A stretch of 64,000 nt of DNA from Clostridium sp. DL-VIII. GTDB lineage: Bacteria > Bacillota > Clostridia > Clostridiales > Clostridiaceae. Positions 18,867 to 28,211 of the stretch are shown here, in pieces; the first letter of the stretch is position 1; the number at the start of each line of letters is the position of its first letter. Under the pieces are notes generated by a model. That model ran no database searches. It was not told the origin of the DNA and was given only the letters and a program-made list of their open reading frames with translations. The translations under genes were made by a program, and so were the position numbers. The stretch covers positions 3,483,779-3,547,778 of the forward strand of contig NZ_CM001240.1 in the NCBI RefSeq assembly GCF_000230835.1, given 5' to 3'.

Positions 18867-19841
18867 ATGGATAAGGAAGAATCCCTAACAGCATTAGAAG
18901 TTGCTGAAATGTTAAAAATAACCAAAAATACTGTTTATGAATTAGTAAAAAGAGGAGAATTACCTGGCTATAAAGTAGGCAAGAAATTAAGAATAGATAG
19001 AGAAGATGTTGAGACCTATATTAATAGTCAAAAAATAAATAAGATAAATAAAAGTCAAATGACAGGATTAAAAAATGAATATTATAATGACAATGAGCAA
19101 TTTAAAGATGAAGAATTAAATAAATCAGAAAATAATAAGGATATTATAATATCAGGGCAAGATATAATTTTAGATATTTTAGCAGAAAATATAAGAGAAA
19201 AAGTTAATGATATAAGAATTTTAAGATCAAATATAGGAAGCTATGCAAGTCTTTATGATTTATACAATGATAAAATAGCTATTTCATCAGCACATTTATG
19301 GGATGGAGATACTAATGAATATAATACTGCTTTTGTTAGGAAAATGCTCCCGGGAATACCCTGTTTGCTTATTAATTTAGCTTATAGAACCGTGGGGTTT
19401 TATGTAGCTAAAGGGAATCCCTATAAGATTACTACGTGGAAGGATCTACTGAAGAGGAATGTTTCTATTGTGAATAGGGAAAAAGGATCAGGAATAAGAA
19501 TTTTGTTAGATGAAAAATTGAGAGTTAATAATATAAAGAGTGAGGAAATTAATGGATATAATACAGTTAGACAATCCCATTTCGCTGTAGCTAGAAGTAT
19601 TGCTAGAGGCGAGGGTGATGTTGGAATTGGAAATGAAAAAGCAGCAAGCCAGGTTACTAATATTGATTTTATACCAATTCAGGAAGAAAGATATGATCTG
19701 GTTATTAGAGAAGCTGATTTAAAATATCCAATATATAAATTAGTAATAAATACAATTCAAAGTAAAGAATTTAAAAGAGAAATAGAAAGTTTAGGCGGCT
19801 ATAATTTAAAGGACATTGGTAAAATACTTGCTAAAACATAA
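18867..19841 (+). CDS. Helix-turn-helix regulator with periplasmic-binding-like sensor domain
   Basis: The 324-residue protein has an excisionase/MerR-type helix-turn-helix at residues 6-53 (LTALEVAEMLKITKNTVYEL, GYKVGKKLRIDREDVETYI), a charged linker, then a PBP-like domain from about 95 (SSAHLWDGDTNEYN, MLPGIPCLLINLAYRTVGF, GSGIRILLDEKL, GEGDVGIGNEKAA). This matches the one-component regulators in which a ModA-like domain senses an anion inside the cell. Molybdate or tungstate is the plausible ligand given the mod/nif context, but this is inference. GAAGGAGGG precedes the ATG. A terminator with a hexaloop hairpin follows. Confidence 0.82.
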   Translation: MDKEESLTALEVAEMLKITKNTVYELVKRGELPGYKVGKKLRIDREDVETYINSQKINKINKSQMTGLKNEYYNDNEQFKDEELNKSENNKDIIISGQDIILDILAENIREKVNDIRILRSNIGSYASLYDLYNDKIAISSAHLWDGDTNEYNTAFVRKMLPGIPCLLINLAYRTVGFYVAKGNPYKITTWKDLLKRNVSIVNREKGSGIRILLDEKLRVNNIKSEEINGYNTVRQSHFAVARSIARGEGDVGIGNEKAASQVTNIDFIPIQEERYDLVIREADLKYPIYKLVINTIQSKEFKREIESLGGYNLKDIGKILAKT

Positions 19842-19869
19842 ATTATAATATAAAATGAATACACATAGG

Positions 19870-19902
19870 TGCAAGGGCGCAGTAATTTTACTGCGTCTTT
19901 TT
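19870..19902 (+). terminator. Terminator/attenuator before the AnfO-like gene
   Basis: CGCAGTA/TACTGCG (19878-19884 with 19889-19895) plus TCTTTTT forms an intrinsic terminator. The hairpin TGC-AAGGGC-GCA (19870-19881) overlaps its left arm and again shows a six-base loop with A1 and G4. It separates the regulator gene from anfO and may make downstream transcription conditional. Confidence 0.6.
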
Positions 19903-19935
19903 GTGTTATTTAAAAATATGAAAAGGAGTGATGTT

Positions 19936-20538
19936 ATGAATGAAATAGGTGTATTTCTTAATGAAGAAAACAATATAAGTTCCTTTGAAGATGCTAAGTA
20001 TGTAAAAATATTTGAGCAAGAAGGAAAGTGGAAGATTAAGAAGGAGATATCAATTAATAGGACAAGCAATATAAAAGGATTAAATGAAATAAGGGAAGAG
20101 TATAAGAACTTAGTAAAGCAGATGGGAGAGTGTAAAATTATAGTAGTAACTAAAGCTTTCGGAATTCCATATAGTGTTTTTTATACGGAGGATTTTAGTG
20201 TTTGGGAGCTAGAAGGAAATCCTATTGAACATTTAGATGAAATTATAAAAAAAGAAAATGATCAGGAAGAGGAAGATTCAAAGGAAGCAGAAGTAGGAAA
20301 AAAACTTACAGATGGATATTATTTGATAGATCTACAGGAATTAGAATTAATAAATCCAGAGCTATCATCTAAAAAAGCAATAATACCATATCTTCAAAAA
20401 GAGGAAGTTGAAAGAATTGAGGTGCGCTGCTGTCATGTGCCGCCGTGGTTAGTTAATAAGAAAGATAATGGAGAAATAAAACTAGAAGTTAGTGAAATCG
20501 GAAGAAATGATTACAAAGTAATAATTGAAAAAAATTAA
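19936..20538 (+). CDS. AnfO-family nitrogenase accessory protein
   Basis: The 200-residue protein fits the AnfO family as I know it. The N-terminus MNEIGVFLNEENNISSFEDA is followed by an acidic/Trp beta region, CKIIVVTKAFGIPYSVFYTE, then FSVWELEGNPIEHLDEI. After an acidic linker comes YYLIDLQELE, SSKKAIIPYL and CCHVPPWLVNK. AnfO genes are typically found downstream of Fe-only nitrogenase (anfHDGK) and have an incompletely known role there. No anfG or Fe-only structural gene occurs here; the neighbour is Mo-nitrogenase. The ATG at 19936 follows AAAAGGAG. It is followed by an unknown gene after 26 bases. Confidence 0.75.
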   Translation: MNEIGVFLNEENNISSFEDAKYVKIFEQEGKWKIKKEISINRTSNIKGLNEIREEYKNLVKQMGECKIIVVTKAFGIPYSVFYTEDFSVWELEGNPIEHLDEIIKKENDQEEEDSKEAEVGKKLTDGYYLIDLQELELINPELSSKKAIIPYLQKEEVERIEVRCCHVPPWLVNKKDNGEIKLEVSEIGRNDYKVIIEKN

Positions 20539-20564
20539 TTTTATAAGAATGGAGGAGAAGTATC

Positions 20565-21494
20565 ATGGAACAAATAAAAACTAAATATGGTGTTTTAAAT
20601 GATGCAATTGTTGCAAGCTATTATTATACTGGAGAGCCGGAAGCGTATAAAGTTGAGGAAGAAAGTAAATTGGATATTTCAGGTTATAGATTAATACCCT
20701 TATATGGTTTTTCTGATGAGAGAAGAAAAGAATTTCCACCTGTAAAAGTATTTAGGAGTGGAAATATAAAAAGCATATCGCTAAATGAATCAAATAAAAT
20801 TAATACAGTGTTAGGTGAATTTGACGTAGAAAAAATAACATTTTATGAAGAAGGGCAGATTAATAGATTATTCTTATTAGATGGAAAATTGTCTGGGTAT
20901 TGGTCAGAAGATGATGAATATAATTTAGCAAAGCCATATAAATTTGATTTTAAATTTTCATCCTTTGAAGCTAAGATAATATCACTGCATTTTTATAGAA
21001 CTAAGGAGTTAAAAAGTATCACTTTATGGCCCAAAGAAAGAATTAAATTAAATATTGATAATTATAGTTTTATAGGAAGAATAGGATTTTCATTGTATAA
21101 AAATGGAGAAATTCAATCTTGTGAACCTTTTAGACCTATTAATATAAATACGCCTATAGGAGAAATTGAGGCTTATGATATAAATGCGTTAGGAATTCAT
21201 GGTGATAGTAATTCCTTGAATTTTTATGAAGATGGATCTATTAAGTCTCTTATTACATCTACAAGTACTATAACGATTTTAACTAAAGAAGGTGATAAGA
21301 TTTTTCATTCTCCTAAGAAAATTAGATTATATTCTAATAGTGAAGTTATGGATACAATAACATTAAAACTTGAATTTAAAAATAATAAAGTAATAATAGA
21401 TGACGAGTATGAGTATAAAATTGCTGAGAATAAATTTGAAATAAAGCGGTTTGGAGAAAAAAAATTCACACTTAGTGGTGATATAAATAAGTAA
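20565..21494 (+). CDS. Beta-rich repeat protein of unknown function in the nif region
   Basis: The 309-residue protein has no signal peptide or membrane segment. It contains repeated short strands of the form F..G.IKSI: VFRSGNIKSISLN, FYEEGQINRLFLLDGKLSG, LYKNGEIQSCEPF and FYEDGSIKSLI, and two copies of an I.TxxGE segment (INTVLGEFDVEK, INTPIGEIEAYD). The pattern recalls MORN/YwqK-like beta repeats. GGAGGAG precedes the ATG. It is co-transcribed with the AnfO-like gene and lies just upstream of nifH, so a nitrogenase-related role is plausible. I do not recognise a named family. Confidence 0.65.
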   Translation: MEQIKTKYGVLNDAIVASYYYTGEPEAYKVEEESKLDISGYRLIPLYGFSDERRKEFPPVKVFRSGNIKSISLNESNKINTVLGEFDVEKITFYEEGQINRLFLLDGKLSGYWSEDDEYNLAKPYKFDFKFSSFEAKIISLHFYRTKELKSITLWPKERIKLNIDNYSFIGRIGFSLYKNGEIQSCEPFRPININTPIGEIEAYDINALGIHGDSNSLNFYEDGSIKSLITSTSTITILTKEGDKIFHSPKKIRLYSNSEVMDTITLKLEFKNNKVIIDDEYEYKIAENKFEIKRFGEKKFTLSGDINK

Positions 21495-21588
21495 GACTCA
21501 TTTAAGCTTTAAAAATACGAATATTTTTGATATATTATCAATAATATATCGTTATCATTAAAAAAGTAATAGAAATTTCAAAAAAAGC

Positions 21589-21616
21589 TTGCAAAACTAA
21601 TTATTTATGATATTAT
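21589..21616 (+). promoter_or_regulatory. Candidate nifH promoter
   Basis: TTGCAA (21589-21594) and TATTAT (21611-21616) with a 16-base spacer. No -24/-12 sigma-54 element is seen. Use of a housekeeping-like promoter fits reports for C. pasteurianum nifH. The resulting leader would be about 250 bases. Confidence 0.5.
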
Positions 21617-21667
21617 AGTTTTAATAACTAAATGAGAAACAATTTACCTATCATTAAGGCAATGAAG

Positions 21668-21713
21668 TCTAAGAATTAACTCAATGAGGAAGTTAAATCT
21701 TAGATTTTTTTTA
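21668..21713 (+). terminator. First leader terminator of the nifH operon
   Basis: TCTAAGAATTAAC (21668-21680) pairs with GTTAAATCTTAGA (21692-21704), one mismatch, followed by eight T's. The apical part reads AACTC-AATGAG-GA, again a possible six-base A1/G4 loop. The sequence AACTCAATGAGGA nearly repeats in the nifE leader. Confidence 0.7.
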
Positions 21714-21731
21714 TTATAATGAAGGACGACG

Positions 21732-21782
21732 GAGTCTATTCTATTGTAACTGTAACAAGTTAAGGAATAGATTCTTTTTTTA
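21732..21782 (+). terminator. Second leader terminator of the nifH operon
   Basis: GAGTCTATTCT (21732-21742) pairs with GGAATAGATTC (21764-21774) through two G-T pairs, with a further AACT/AGTT inner stem and a run of seven T's. Two successive terminators ahead of nifH imply control of read-through. Confidence 0.7.
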
Positions 21783-21793
21783 CAATAATTTAG

Positions 21794-22693
<900 letters not shown>

Positions 22694-22772
22694 GATAAAA
22701 AATTTGAAATGTATATGTTCAAAATAAATAACATCTAAAAGCAAAATATATAATAAAAGGAGATAGAGAGAT

Positions 22773-23099
22773 ATGTATATGATTCGTGCAATAATAAGAC
22801 CAGAAAAGGTTAGCACTGTACTTTCAGAATTATTGGATGCGGGGTTTCCAGAGGTAACTAAAATGAACGTATATGGAAGAGGTAAACAAAAAGGAATTAA
22901 AGTAGGTGAAATTCATTATGATGAATTACCTAAAGAAATGCTTTTAATTGTAGTTAAAGATGAAGATAAAGATGATGTTATAAAAGTTATAATGAGAAAT
23001 TCTAGAACAGGAGAAAAAGGTGCTTTTGGTGATGGTAAAATCTTTGTTTCACCAGTTGAAGAAGCATACACTGTAAGTAGCGGGAAAGCATTATTATAA
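22773..23099 (+). CDS. nifI1: Nitrogen regulatory PII-like protein NifI1
   Basis: The 108-residue PII-family protein starts MYMIRAIIRPEKVSTVLSEL and has the typical GFPEVTKMNVYGRG before the T-loop and GEKGAFGDGKIFVSPVEEAY at the C-terminus. With NifI2 it forms a complex that binds NifDK and switches nitrogenase off when nitrogen is plentiful, relieved by 2-oxoglutarate (known from methanogens). The T-loop is short, and the uridylylated Tyr of enterobacterial GlnB is not evident. It sits between nifH and nifD, as in archaea and clostridia. Confidence 0.95.
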   Translation: MYMIRAIIRPEKVSTVLSELLDAGFPEVTKMNVYGRGKQKGIKVGEIHYDELPKEMLLIVVKDEDKDDVIKVIMRNSRTGEKGAFGDGKIFVSPVEEAYTVSSGKALL

Positions 23100-23118
23100 A
23101 ATTAGGAGGAGTAGCTTT

Positions 23119-23502
23119 ATGAAAGAAGTTATGTGTATTATTCGTTTGAATAAAGTTAATAAAACTAAAGAAGCACTTGCTGAAGCTGGTTTCCCATCAA
23201 TTACTTGCAGAAAAGTACTTGGAAGAGGTAAAAAATCCATAGATAAGGCTTTAGTTGAAGCTTATATGGAAGCTGGGGAAATACCACCAACACCATATGG
23301 AGAAAACTTATCAGAAAGAGGAAGATTAATTCCTAAGAGATTTATTACATTAGTAGTAAAAGATGAAGAAGTAAAAACAGTAATAGATACAGTAATTGAT
23401 ATTAATTCGACTGGGACTCCAGGAGATGGAAAGATATTTGTAATACCAGTTGAAGAAGTATACAGAGTAAGAGACGGACAAGCGGGCGATGAAGCCATCT
23501 AA
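23119..23502 (+). CDS. nifI2: Nitrogen regulatory PII-like protein NifI2
   Basis: The 127-residue PII-family partner of NifI1 has a longer T-loop region (YMEAGEIPPTPYGENLSERG, residues 54-73) typical of NifI2, followed by STGTPGDGKIFVIPVEEVY. The NifI1-NifI2 complex regulates nitrogenase after translation by blocking NifH docking. TAGGAGGAG precedes the ATG. It lies 19 bases after nifI1 and 17 bases before nifD. Confidence 0.95.
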   Translation: MKEVMCIIRLNKVNKTKEALAEAGFPSITCRKVLGRGKKSIDKALVEAYMEAGEIPPTPYGENLSERGRLIPKRFITLVVKDEEVKTVIDTVIDINSTGTPGDGKIFVIPVEEVYRVRDGQAGDEAI

Positions 23503-23519
23503 TATATGGAGGTGAAAAA

Positions 23520-25106
23520 ATGAGTAAAGTAGATAGCGTTTTAGACAAATATAGTGCAAAAGTCTACAAAAATAGAAAAAAACATATGCTTGAACTTGAA
23601 CAAGAAACACAAGAGATAGATGCAAATAGAAGAACTATACCAGGAATTATGACACATAGAGGATGTTGTTATGCAGGATGTAAAGGAGTTGTTCTTGGAC
23701 CATTAAAGGATATTGTACTTTTAACTCATGGACCAATAGGATGTGGATATTATTCATGGGGAACAAGAAGAAATAAGGCTTTACCACAAAAAGGTGATGG
23801 AAACTTCATTCAATATTGTTTTAGTACAAATTTAGGTGAAAGTGATATAGTATTCGGCGGAGAAAAGAAATTAAAACAAGCAATTAAGGAAATTGTAGAT
23901 ATATTTAATCCAAAAGCAATATTTATATGTGCAACATGTCCAGTTGGATTAATTGGAGATGACCTTCCAGCTGTTGCAGAAGAAACAAAAAAATTATATG
24001 GAATTGATTGTATATCATTCCCTTGTGAAGGATATAAAGGTGTGTCACAATCAGCTGGTCACCATATTGCAAATAACAAACTTATTAAATCAGTAATAGG
24101 TACTCAAGAATACAAAACAAGCAAACATAGTGTCAATATTCTTGGAGAATATAACATAGGTGGTGACGCTTGGGAAATAGAAAGAATTCTTGATAAAATA
24201 GGCTATGAAGTAATATCTGTCATGACTGGTGATTGTAGTATTGACGATTTACGTAAAGCTCATTGTGCAGAATTAAATCTAGTTCAGTGTCACCGTTCAA
24301 TTAATTATATAGCAGAAATGATGAAAATTCAATATGGAACTGCATGGATAAAAGTTGATTTTATAGGTGTTGATTGTACAGTAAGAACTTTAAGAGATAT
24401 GGCTAAATTCTTCAATGATCCAGAAATAACAGCTAAAACTGAACAAGTAATAGCAGAAGAACTTGAAGAACTTAAAGAACCTATGGAGTATTATAGAAGC
24501 AAGCTTACTGGAAAAACTGCAGGTTTATATGTTGGTGGATCAAGGTCTCACCATTATCAAATGTTATTAAATGATTTAGGCGTAGAAACATTAATTGCAG
24601 GTTTTGAATTTGCTCATAGAGATGACTATGAAGGTAGAGAAGTTATACCAACTATAGTTGAAGATGCAGATTTAAAGAACATTGAAGTATTAGAAGTAGA
24701 AAAGATTGCTGATAAATACAGACCAGTAAAAACTGACGAGGAATTAGAAGAATTAAAGAAAGAAATAATTAACTTAGAATATTATCCAGGTATGATGAAA
24801 GATATGAAGAAAGGTACAATTGTAGTTGATGATTTAAATGAATTTGAAACTGAAGAATTCATTAAACAATTAAAAGTTGATATGTTCTTTTCTGGTATCA
24901 AGGATAAATATATCATTCAAAAAGGTGGCGTATTATCAAGACAATTGCACTCTTATGATTATAGCGGACCTTATGCAGGATTTAGAGGTGCTGTAAACTT
25001 TGGTAGAGATTTAACTATGAGTTTATATACACCAGCATGGGGATACACTGTAGCTCCATGGAAAACAGAATCAATTTTAGAAGGAACATTTGGAGGTGAG
25101 GTATAA
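23520..25106 (+). CDS. nifD: Nitrogenase MoFe protein alpha chain
   Basis: The 528-residue protein carries P-cluster cysteines (RGCCYAGCKG near 44, GPIGCGYYSW near 71 and CATCPVG near 139), the FeMo-cofactor Cys region TGDCSIDDLRKAHC near 238 and SGPYAGFRGAVNFGRD at the C-terminus. The extra segment of roughly 50 residues around 375-430 (EVEKIADKYRPVKTDEELEE) is the insertion known from the C. pasteurianum type. With NifK it forms the MoFe heterotetramer that reduces N2. GGAGGTG precedes the ATG, and the stop overlaps the nifK start by one base. Confidence 0.98.
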   Translation: MSKVDSVLDKYSAKVYKNRKKHMLELEQETQEIDANRRTIPGIMTHRGCCYAGCKGVVLGPLKDIVLLTHGPIGCGYYSWGTRRNKALPQKGDGNFIQYCFSTNLGESDIVFGGEKKLKQAIKEIVDIFNPKAIFICATCPVGLIGDDLPAVAEETKKLYGIDCISFPCEGYKGVSQSAGHHIANNKLIKSVIGTQEYKTSKHSVNILGEYNIGGDAWEIERILDKIGYEVISVMTGDCSIDDLRKAHCAELNLVQCHRSINYIAEMMKIQYGTAWIKVDFIGVDCTVRTLRDMAKFFNDPEITAKTEQVIAEELEELKEPMEYYRSKLTGKTAGLYVGGSRSHHYQMLLNDLGVETLIAGFEFAHRDDYEGREVIPTIVEDADLKNIEVLEVEKIADKYRPVKTDEELEELKKEIINLEYYPGMMKDMKKGTIVVDDLNEFETEEFIKQLKVDMFFSGIKDKYIIQKGGVLSRQLHSYDYSGPYAGFRGAVNFGRDLTMSLYTPAWGYTVAPWKTESILEGTFGGEV

Positions 25107-26470
25107 TGTTAGATTTAACTCCTAAAGAAATTAAGAAAAGAGAAGCTATTACTATTAATCCTAGTAAAACATGTCAACCTGTTGGTGCTATGTATGCAGC
25201 TCTTGGAGTTCATGGATGTATGCCACACAGTCATGGATCACAAGGATGTTGTTCATACCACAGAACAGTCTTATCTAGACATTTTAAGGAGCCAGCTATA
25301 GCAACGAGTTCATCATTTAGTGAAGGTGCCTGCGTATTTGGTGGTGGTAGTAATATTAAAACTGCTGTAAAAAATATCTTTGATATGTATGATCCAGAAA
25401 TAATTGCTGTTCACACTACATGTTTATCGGAAACTATAGGTGATGACTTAAAAGGCTTTATTGAGGATATAGATATTCCAGAAGGAAAATACGTGTTACA
25501 TGCAAATACCCCAAGTTATGTTGGATCACATATTACTGGATTTTCTAATATGGTTTCAGGTTTCATTAAAGGTTTATCTAAAACAACTGGAGTGAAAAAT
25601 GGAAAAATGTGCGTAATACCTGGATTTGTCAATCCTGGTGATATGCGTGAAGTAAAGAGATTGTTAAAACTTATGGGTGTAGATTTTACAATGTTACCAG
25701 ATACAAGTGGAGTTTTAGATGCTCCAATGACTGGAAAATATGATATGTATCCAAAGGGCGGTACAAAGATTCAAGATATTATTGAATTAGGTGACTGTGA
25801 AAAAACATTAGCCCTTGGAAGCTTTGCTTCTGAAGCAGGTGCATCTACACTTGAAAAATTATATAAAGTTCCTTATACAACTTTAAAAATGCCAATAGGT
25901 GTTGGTGCTACAGATGATTTAATTATGGAATTAAGCAAGTTTAGCAAGCAAGAAGTTCCATATGAAATTGAAGAAGAAAGAGGACAATTAGTTGATATAA
26001 TGATTGACGCTCATGCATATTATGATAAGAAAAAAGTGGCTTTATATGGAGATCCAGATGTACTAATTTCTTTATCTAAATTCTTGCTAGAACTTGGAAT
26101 GATTCCTAAGTATGTAATTACAGGAACTCCATCCAATGTATTTGAAAAGCAAATGAAAGAATTATTTGATGAATTTGGTGTTGAAGGCTGTATTGCAAAA
26201 CAAGATACTGATCTTTTTGAATTACATCAATTAATAAAGAATGAATCAGTAGATTTATTAATGGGTGGAACTCATGGTAAATATATAGCAAAAGCTGAAG
26301 ACATTCCATTAGTTAGAATTGGTTTCCCTGTATTAGACAGATACGTTCATTCTTATATGCCAACATTTGGATACAGAGGTGCTATGAGATTACTAGAATT
26401 AATGCTTGGTGCATTAATGGACAGACAGGATAGAGATTCTAAGGATGAAGATTTTGAATTAGTAATGTAA
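25106..26470 (+). CDS. nifK: Nitrogenase MoFe protein beta chain
   Basis: The 454-residue protein has P-cluster ligands in NPSKTCQPVGAMYAALGVHG, SQGCCSYHRT and HTTCLSETIGDD, and the late RIGFPVLDRYVHSYMPTFGY. It lacks the roughly 50-residue N-terminal extension of the Azotobacter beta chain, as expected for the clostridial type with a long NifD insertion. It forms the P-cluster interface with NifD. The start codon shares one base with the nifD stop (TAATG), so translation is coupled. The operon ends at the terminator near 26600. Confidence 0.98.
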   Translation: MLDLTPKEIKKREAITINPSKTCQPVGAMYAALGVHGCMPHSHGSQGCCSYHRTVLSRHFKEPAIATSSSFSEGACVFGGGSNIKTAVKNIFDMYDPEIIAVHTTCLSETIGDDLKGFIEDIDIPEGKYVLHANTPSYVGSHITGFSNMVSGFIKGLSKTTGVKNGKMCVIPGFVNPGDMREVKRLLKLMGVDFTMLPDTSGVLDAPMTGKYDMYPKGGTKIQDIIELGDCEKTLALGSFASEAGASTLEKLYKVPYTTLKMPIGVGATDDLIMELSKFSKQEVPYEIEEERGQLVDIMIDAHAYYDKKKVALYGDPDVLISLSKFLLELGMIPKYVITGTPSNVFEKQMKELFDEFGVEGCIAKQDTDLFELHQLIKNESVDLLMGGTHGKYIAKAEDIPLVRIGFPVLDRYVHSYMPTFGYRGAMRLLELMLGALMDRQDRDSKDEDFELVM

Positions 26471-26556
26471 ATTAAAATCTAAAGGTGTGCAAAATAATAT
26501 AAGTATTAACCAAAATAATACCCCTCAAATACAAGATATGTGTTGTTATAAATAAA

Positions 26557-26610
26557 CTCAATGATGAGCAATTGTATATGTTAAAGCATAGCAATTGCTC
26601 ATTTTTCTTA
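26557..26610 (+). terminator. Terminator between nifK and nifE with overlapping hexaloop hairpin
   Basis: ATGAGCAATTG (26564-26574) pairs with CAATTGCTCAT (26592-26602), then TTTTTCTT. A small hairpin CTC-AATGAT-GAG (26557-26568) with a six-base A1/G4 loop overlaps the left arm, so the two folds exclude each other. The motif AACTCAATGATGA nearly matches the nifH leader. It is either the end of nifHDK, an attenuator of nifE, or both. Confidence 0.7.
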
Positions 26611-26674
26611 TAAAAAATGTAATTTTCTTAAAGACAATAAAAAATCATTATTTAAAGAAATAAGGTAAAGCAAG

Positions 26675-26766
26675 TTAATAGTTAAGAGTTAACAATTAAC
26701 GAAAAATGCCTGAATATATAATATTTTTAATGTTAGCTGTTCGTTGTTAACTGTTAATTTTCAGGT
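26675..26766. repeat. Imperfect inverted repeat upstream of nifE
   Basis: GTTAAGAGTTAACAATTAAC with CGAA on the left pairs imperfectly with TTCGTTGTTAACTGTTAA on the right, and GCCTGAA near the centre-left is mirrored by TTCAGG at the right edge. The GTTAAC-rich composition looks like a dispersed intergenic repeat. The nifE promoter may lie just after it. No gene is present in 26471-26846. Confidence 0.4.
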
Positions 26767-26846
26767 TTTATTAAACTCTAAGCTTTTTAAATAGCATAAA
26801 ATTTCAAGAGTTTAATTTTACATTTATGAAAGGTGGTGCAAACTTT

Positions 26847-28211
26847 ATGGAAAAGAGAATAAGTAATTCGCTTCTTGAAGAAAGAGAAGATTTCGTTTGC
26901 TTTAAGGAAGGCAATAATAAAAATTCTATGAAGTGTGATGGAAATAGTGTTTCAGGTTCAGTCAGCCAAAGAGCTTGTGTTTATTGTGGTGCAAGAGTAG
27001 TTTTGAATCCAATAACTGATGCATATCACATAGTTCATGGACCAATAGGGTGTGCAAGCTATACTTGGGATATAAGAGGAAGTCTTTCAAGTGGTGAAGA
27101 TTTATATAGAAATAGTTTTTCAACAGATTTAAGTGAGCAGGATGTTATTTTTGGTGGAGAAAAGAAACTAACTGCTGCAATTGAAGGGATAATGGAAAAG
27201 CATAATCCGAAATTAATCTTTGTTTATGCTACCTGTATCGTTGGAGTAATAGGTGATGATATTAAAGCTGTTTGCAAAATAGCTGAGCAAAAGTATAAAG
27301 TACCTGTTATACCAGTAATGGCACCAGGCTTTTCAGGAAACAAATCTAAAGGTTATAAAATGGCATGCAATGCACTAATGAATTTGTTTTCAAGAAATAT
27401 ATTACCTAAAGAAAAAGGAATAAATATGCTTGGGGATTTTAATTTGGCAGGAGAAATTTGGATTGTCAAAGAGTATCTGCGCAAGATGGGCGTTAAAGTA
27501 ATATCAACTATTACTGGAGATGCAAGCTATGATAAATTAATTAAATCTAGCAGTGCAAGTTTTAATGTAGTCCAATGTGCAGGCTCCATGACATATTTAG
27601 CAAAAAGAATGGAAATGGAAATGGAAATTCCATTCGTTAAGATTAGTTTTGTTGGTTTAGAAGATACTAAAAATTCTCTGATCAGAATAGCAAGTCTTTT
27701 TGATGATGAAGAAATGATGGCAAGGACTAAAGCTTTAGTTAAAGAGGAAGAAGAAAAGATAATGCCTATTTTAAATAAATATAAAGAAAATTTAAAAGGC
27801 AAAAAGGCTGCTATATATGTAGGTGGCGGTTTTAAAGCTATATCTTTGATAAAACAATTTAATGAACTTGGAATAGACACAGTAATGGTTGGAACACAAA
27901 CTGGAAAGGAAGAAGATTATGAGATTATAAATTCCTTAGTTAATGAAGGAACTGTAATTTTAGATGATGCAAATCCTTATGAATTAGAAAAATTTATGAT
28001 TGAACAGGATGTTGATATTTTAGTAGGAGGAGTAAAGGAAAGGCCTCTTGCTTATAAATTAGGAGTAGCATTTTGCGATCATAACCATGAAAGAAAGCAT
28101 CCTCTTGGTGGCTTTATCGGAGCAGTAAATTTTGCTAAAGAGATAAATCTTTCAATAAACAGTCCTGTATGGAAATATGTAAAGGAGAGTGAAGATAATG
28201 AAGACAGCTAA
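26847..28211 (+). CDS. nifE: Nitrogenase cofactor scaffold protein NifE
   Basis: The 454-residue NifD paralogue shows RACVYCGARVVLNPITD, HIVHGPIGCASYTWD and YATCIVGVIGDD, with cysteines that hold the precursor cluster. With the NifN half of the next gene it forms the NifEN scaffold, where the NifB cluster matures by adding Mo and homocitrate. The start taken is the ATG at 26847, since the upstream ATG at 26826 lies before the AAAGGTGG ribosome site. Its last 14 bases overlap the start of nifN-B. Confidence 0.95.
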   Translation: MEKRISNSLLEEREDFVCFKEGNNKNSMKCDGNSVSGSVSQRACVYCGARVVLNPITDAYHIVHGPIGCASYTWDIRGSLSSGEDLYRNSFSTDLSEQDVIFGGEKKLTAAIEGIMEKHNPKLIFVYATCIVGVIGDDIKAVCKIAEQKYKVPVIPVMAPGFSGNKSKGYKMACNALMNLFSRNILPKEKGINMLGDFNLAGEIWIVKEYLRKMGVKVISTITGDASYDKLIKSSSASFNVVQCAGSMTYLAKRMEMEMEIPFVKISFVGLEDTKNSLIRIASLFDDEEMMARTKALVKEEEEKIMPILNKYKENLKGKKAAIYVGGGFKAISLIKQFNELGIDTVMVGTQTGKEEDYEIINSLVNEGTVILDDANPYELEKFMIEQDVDILVGGVKERPLAYKLGVAFCDHNHERKHPLGGFIGAVNFAKEINLSINSPVWKYVKESEDNEDS

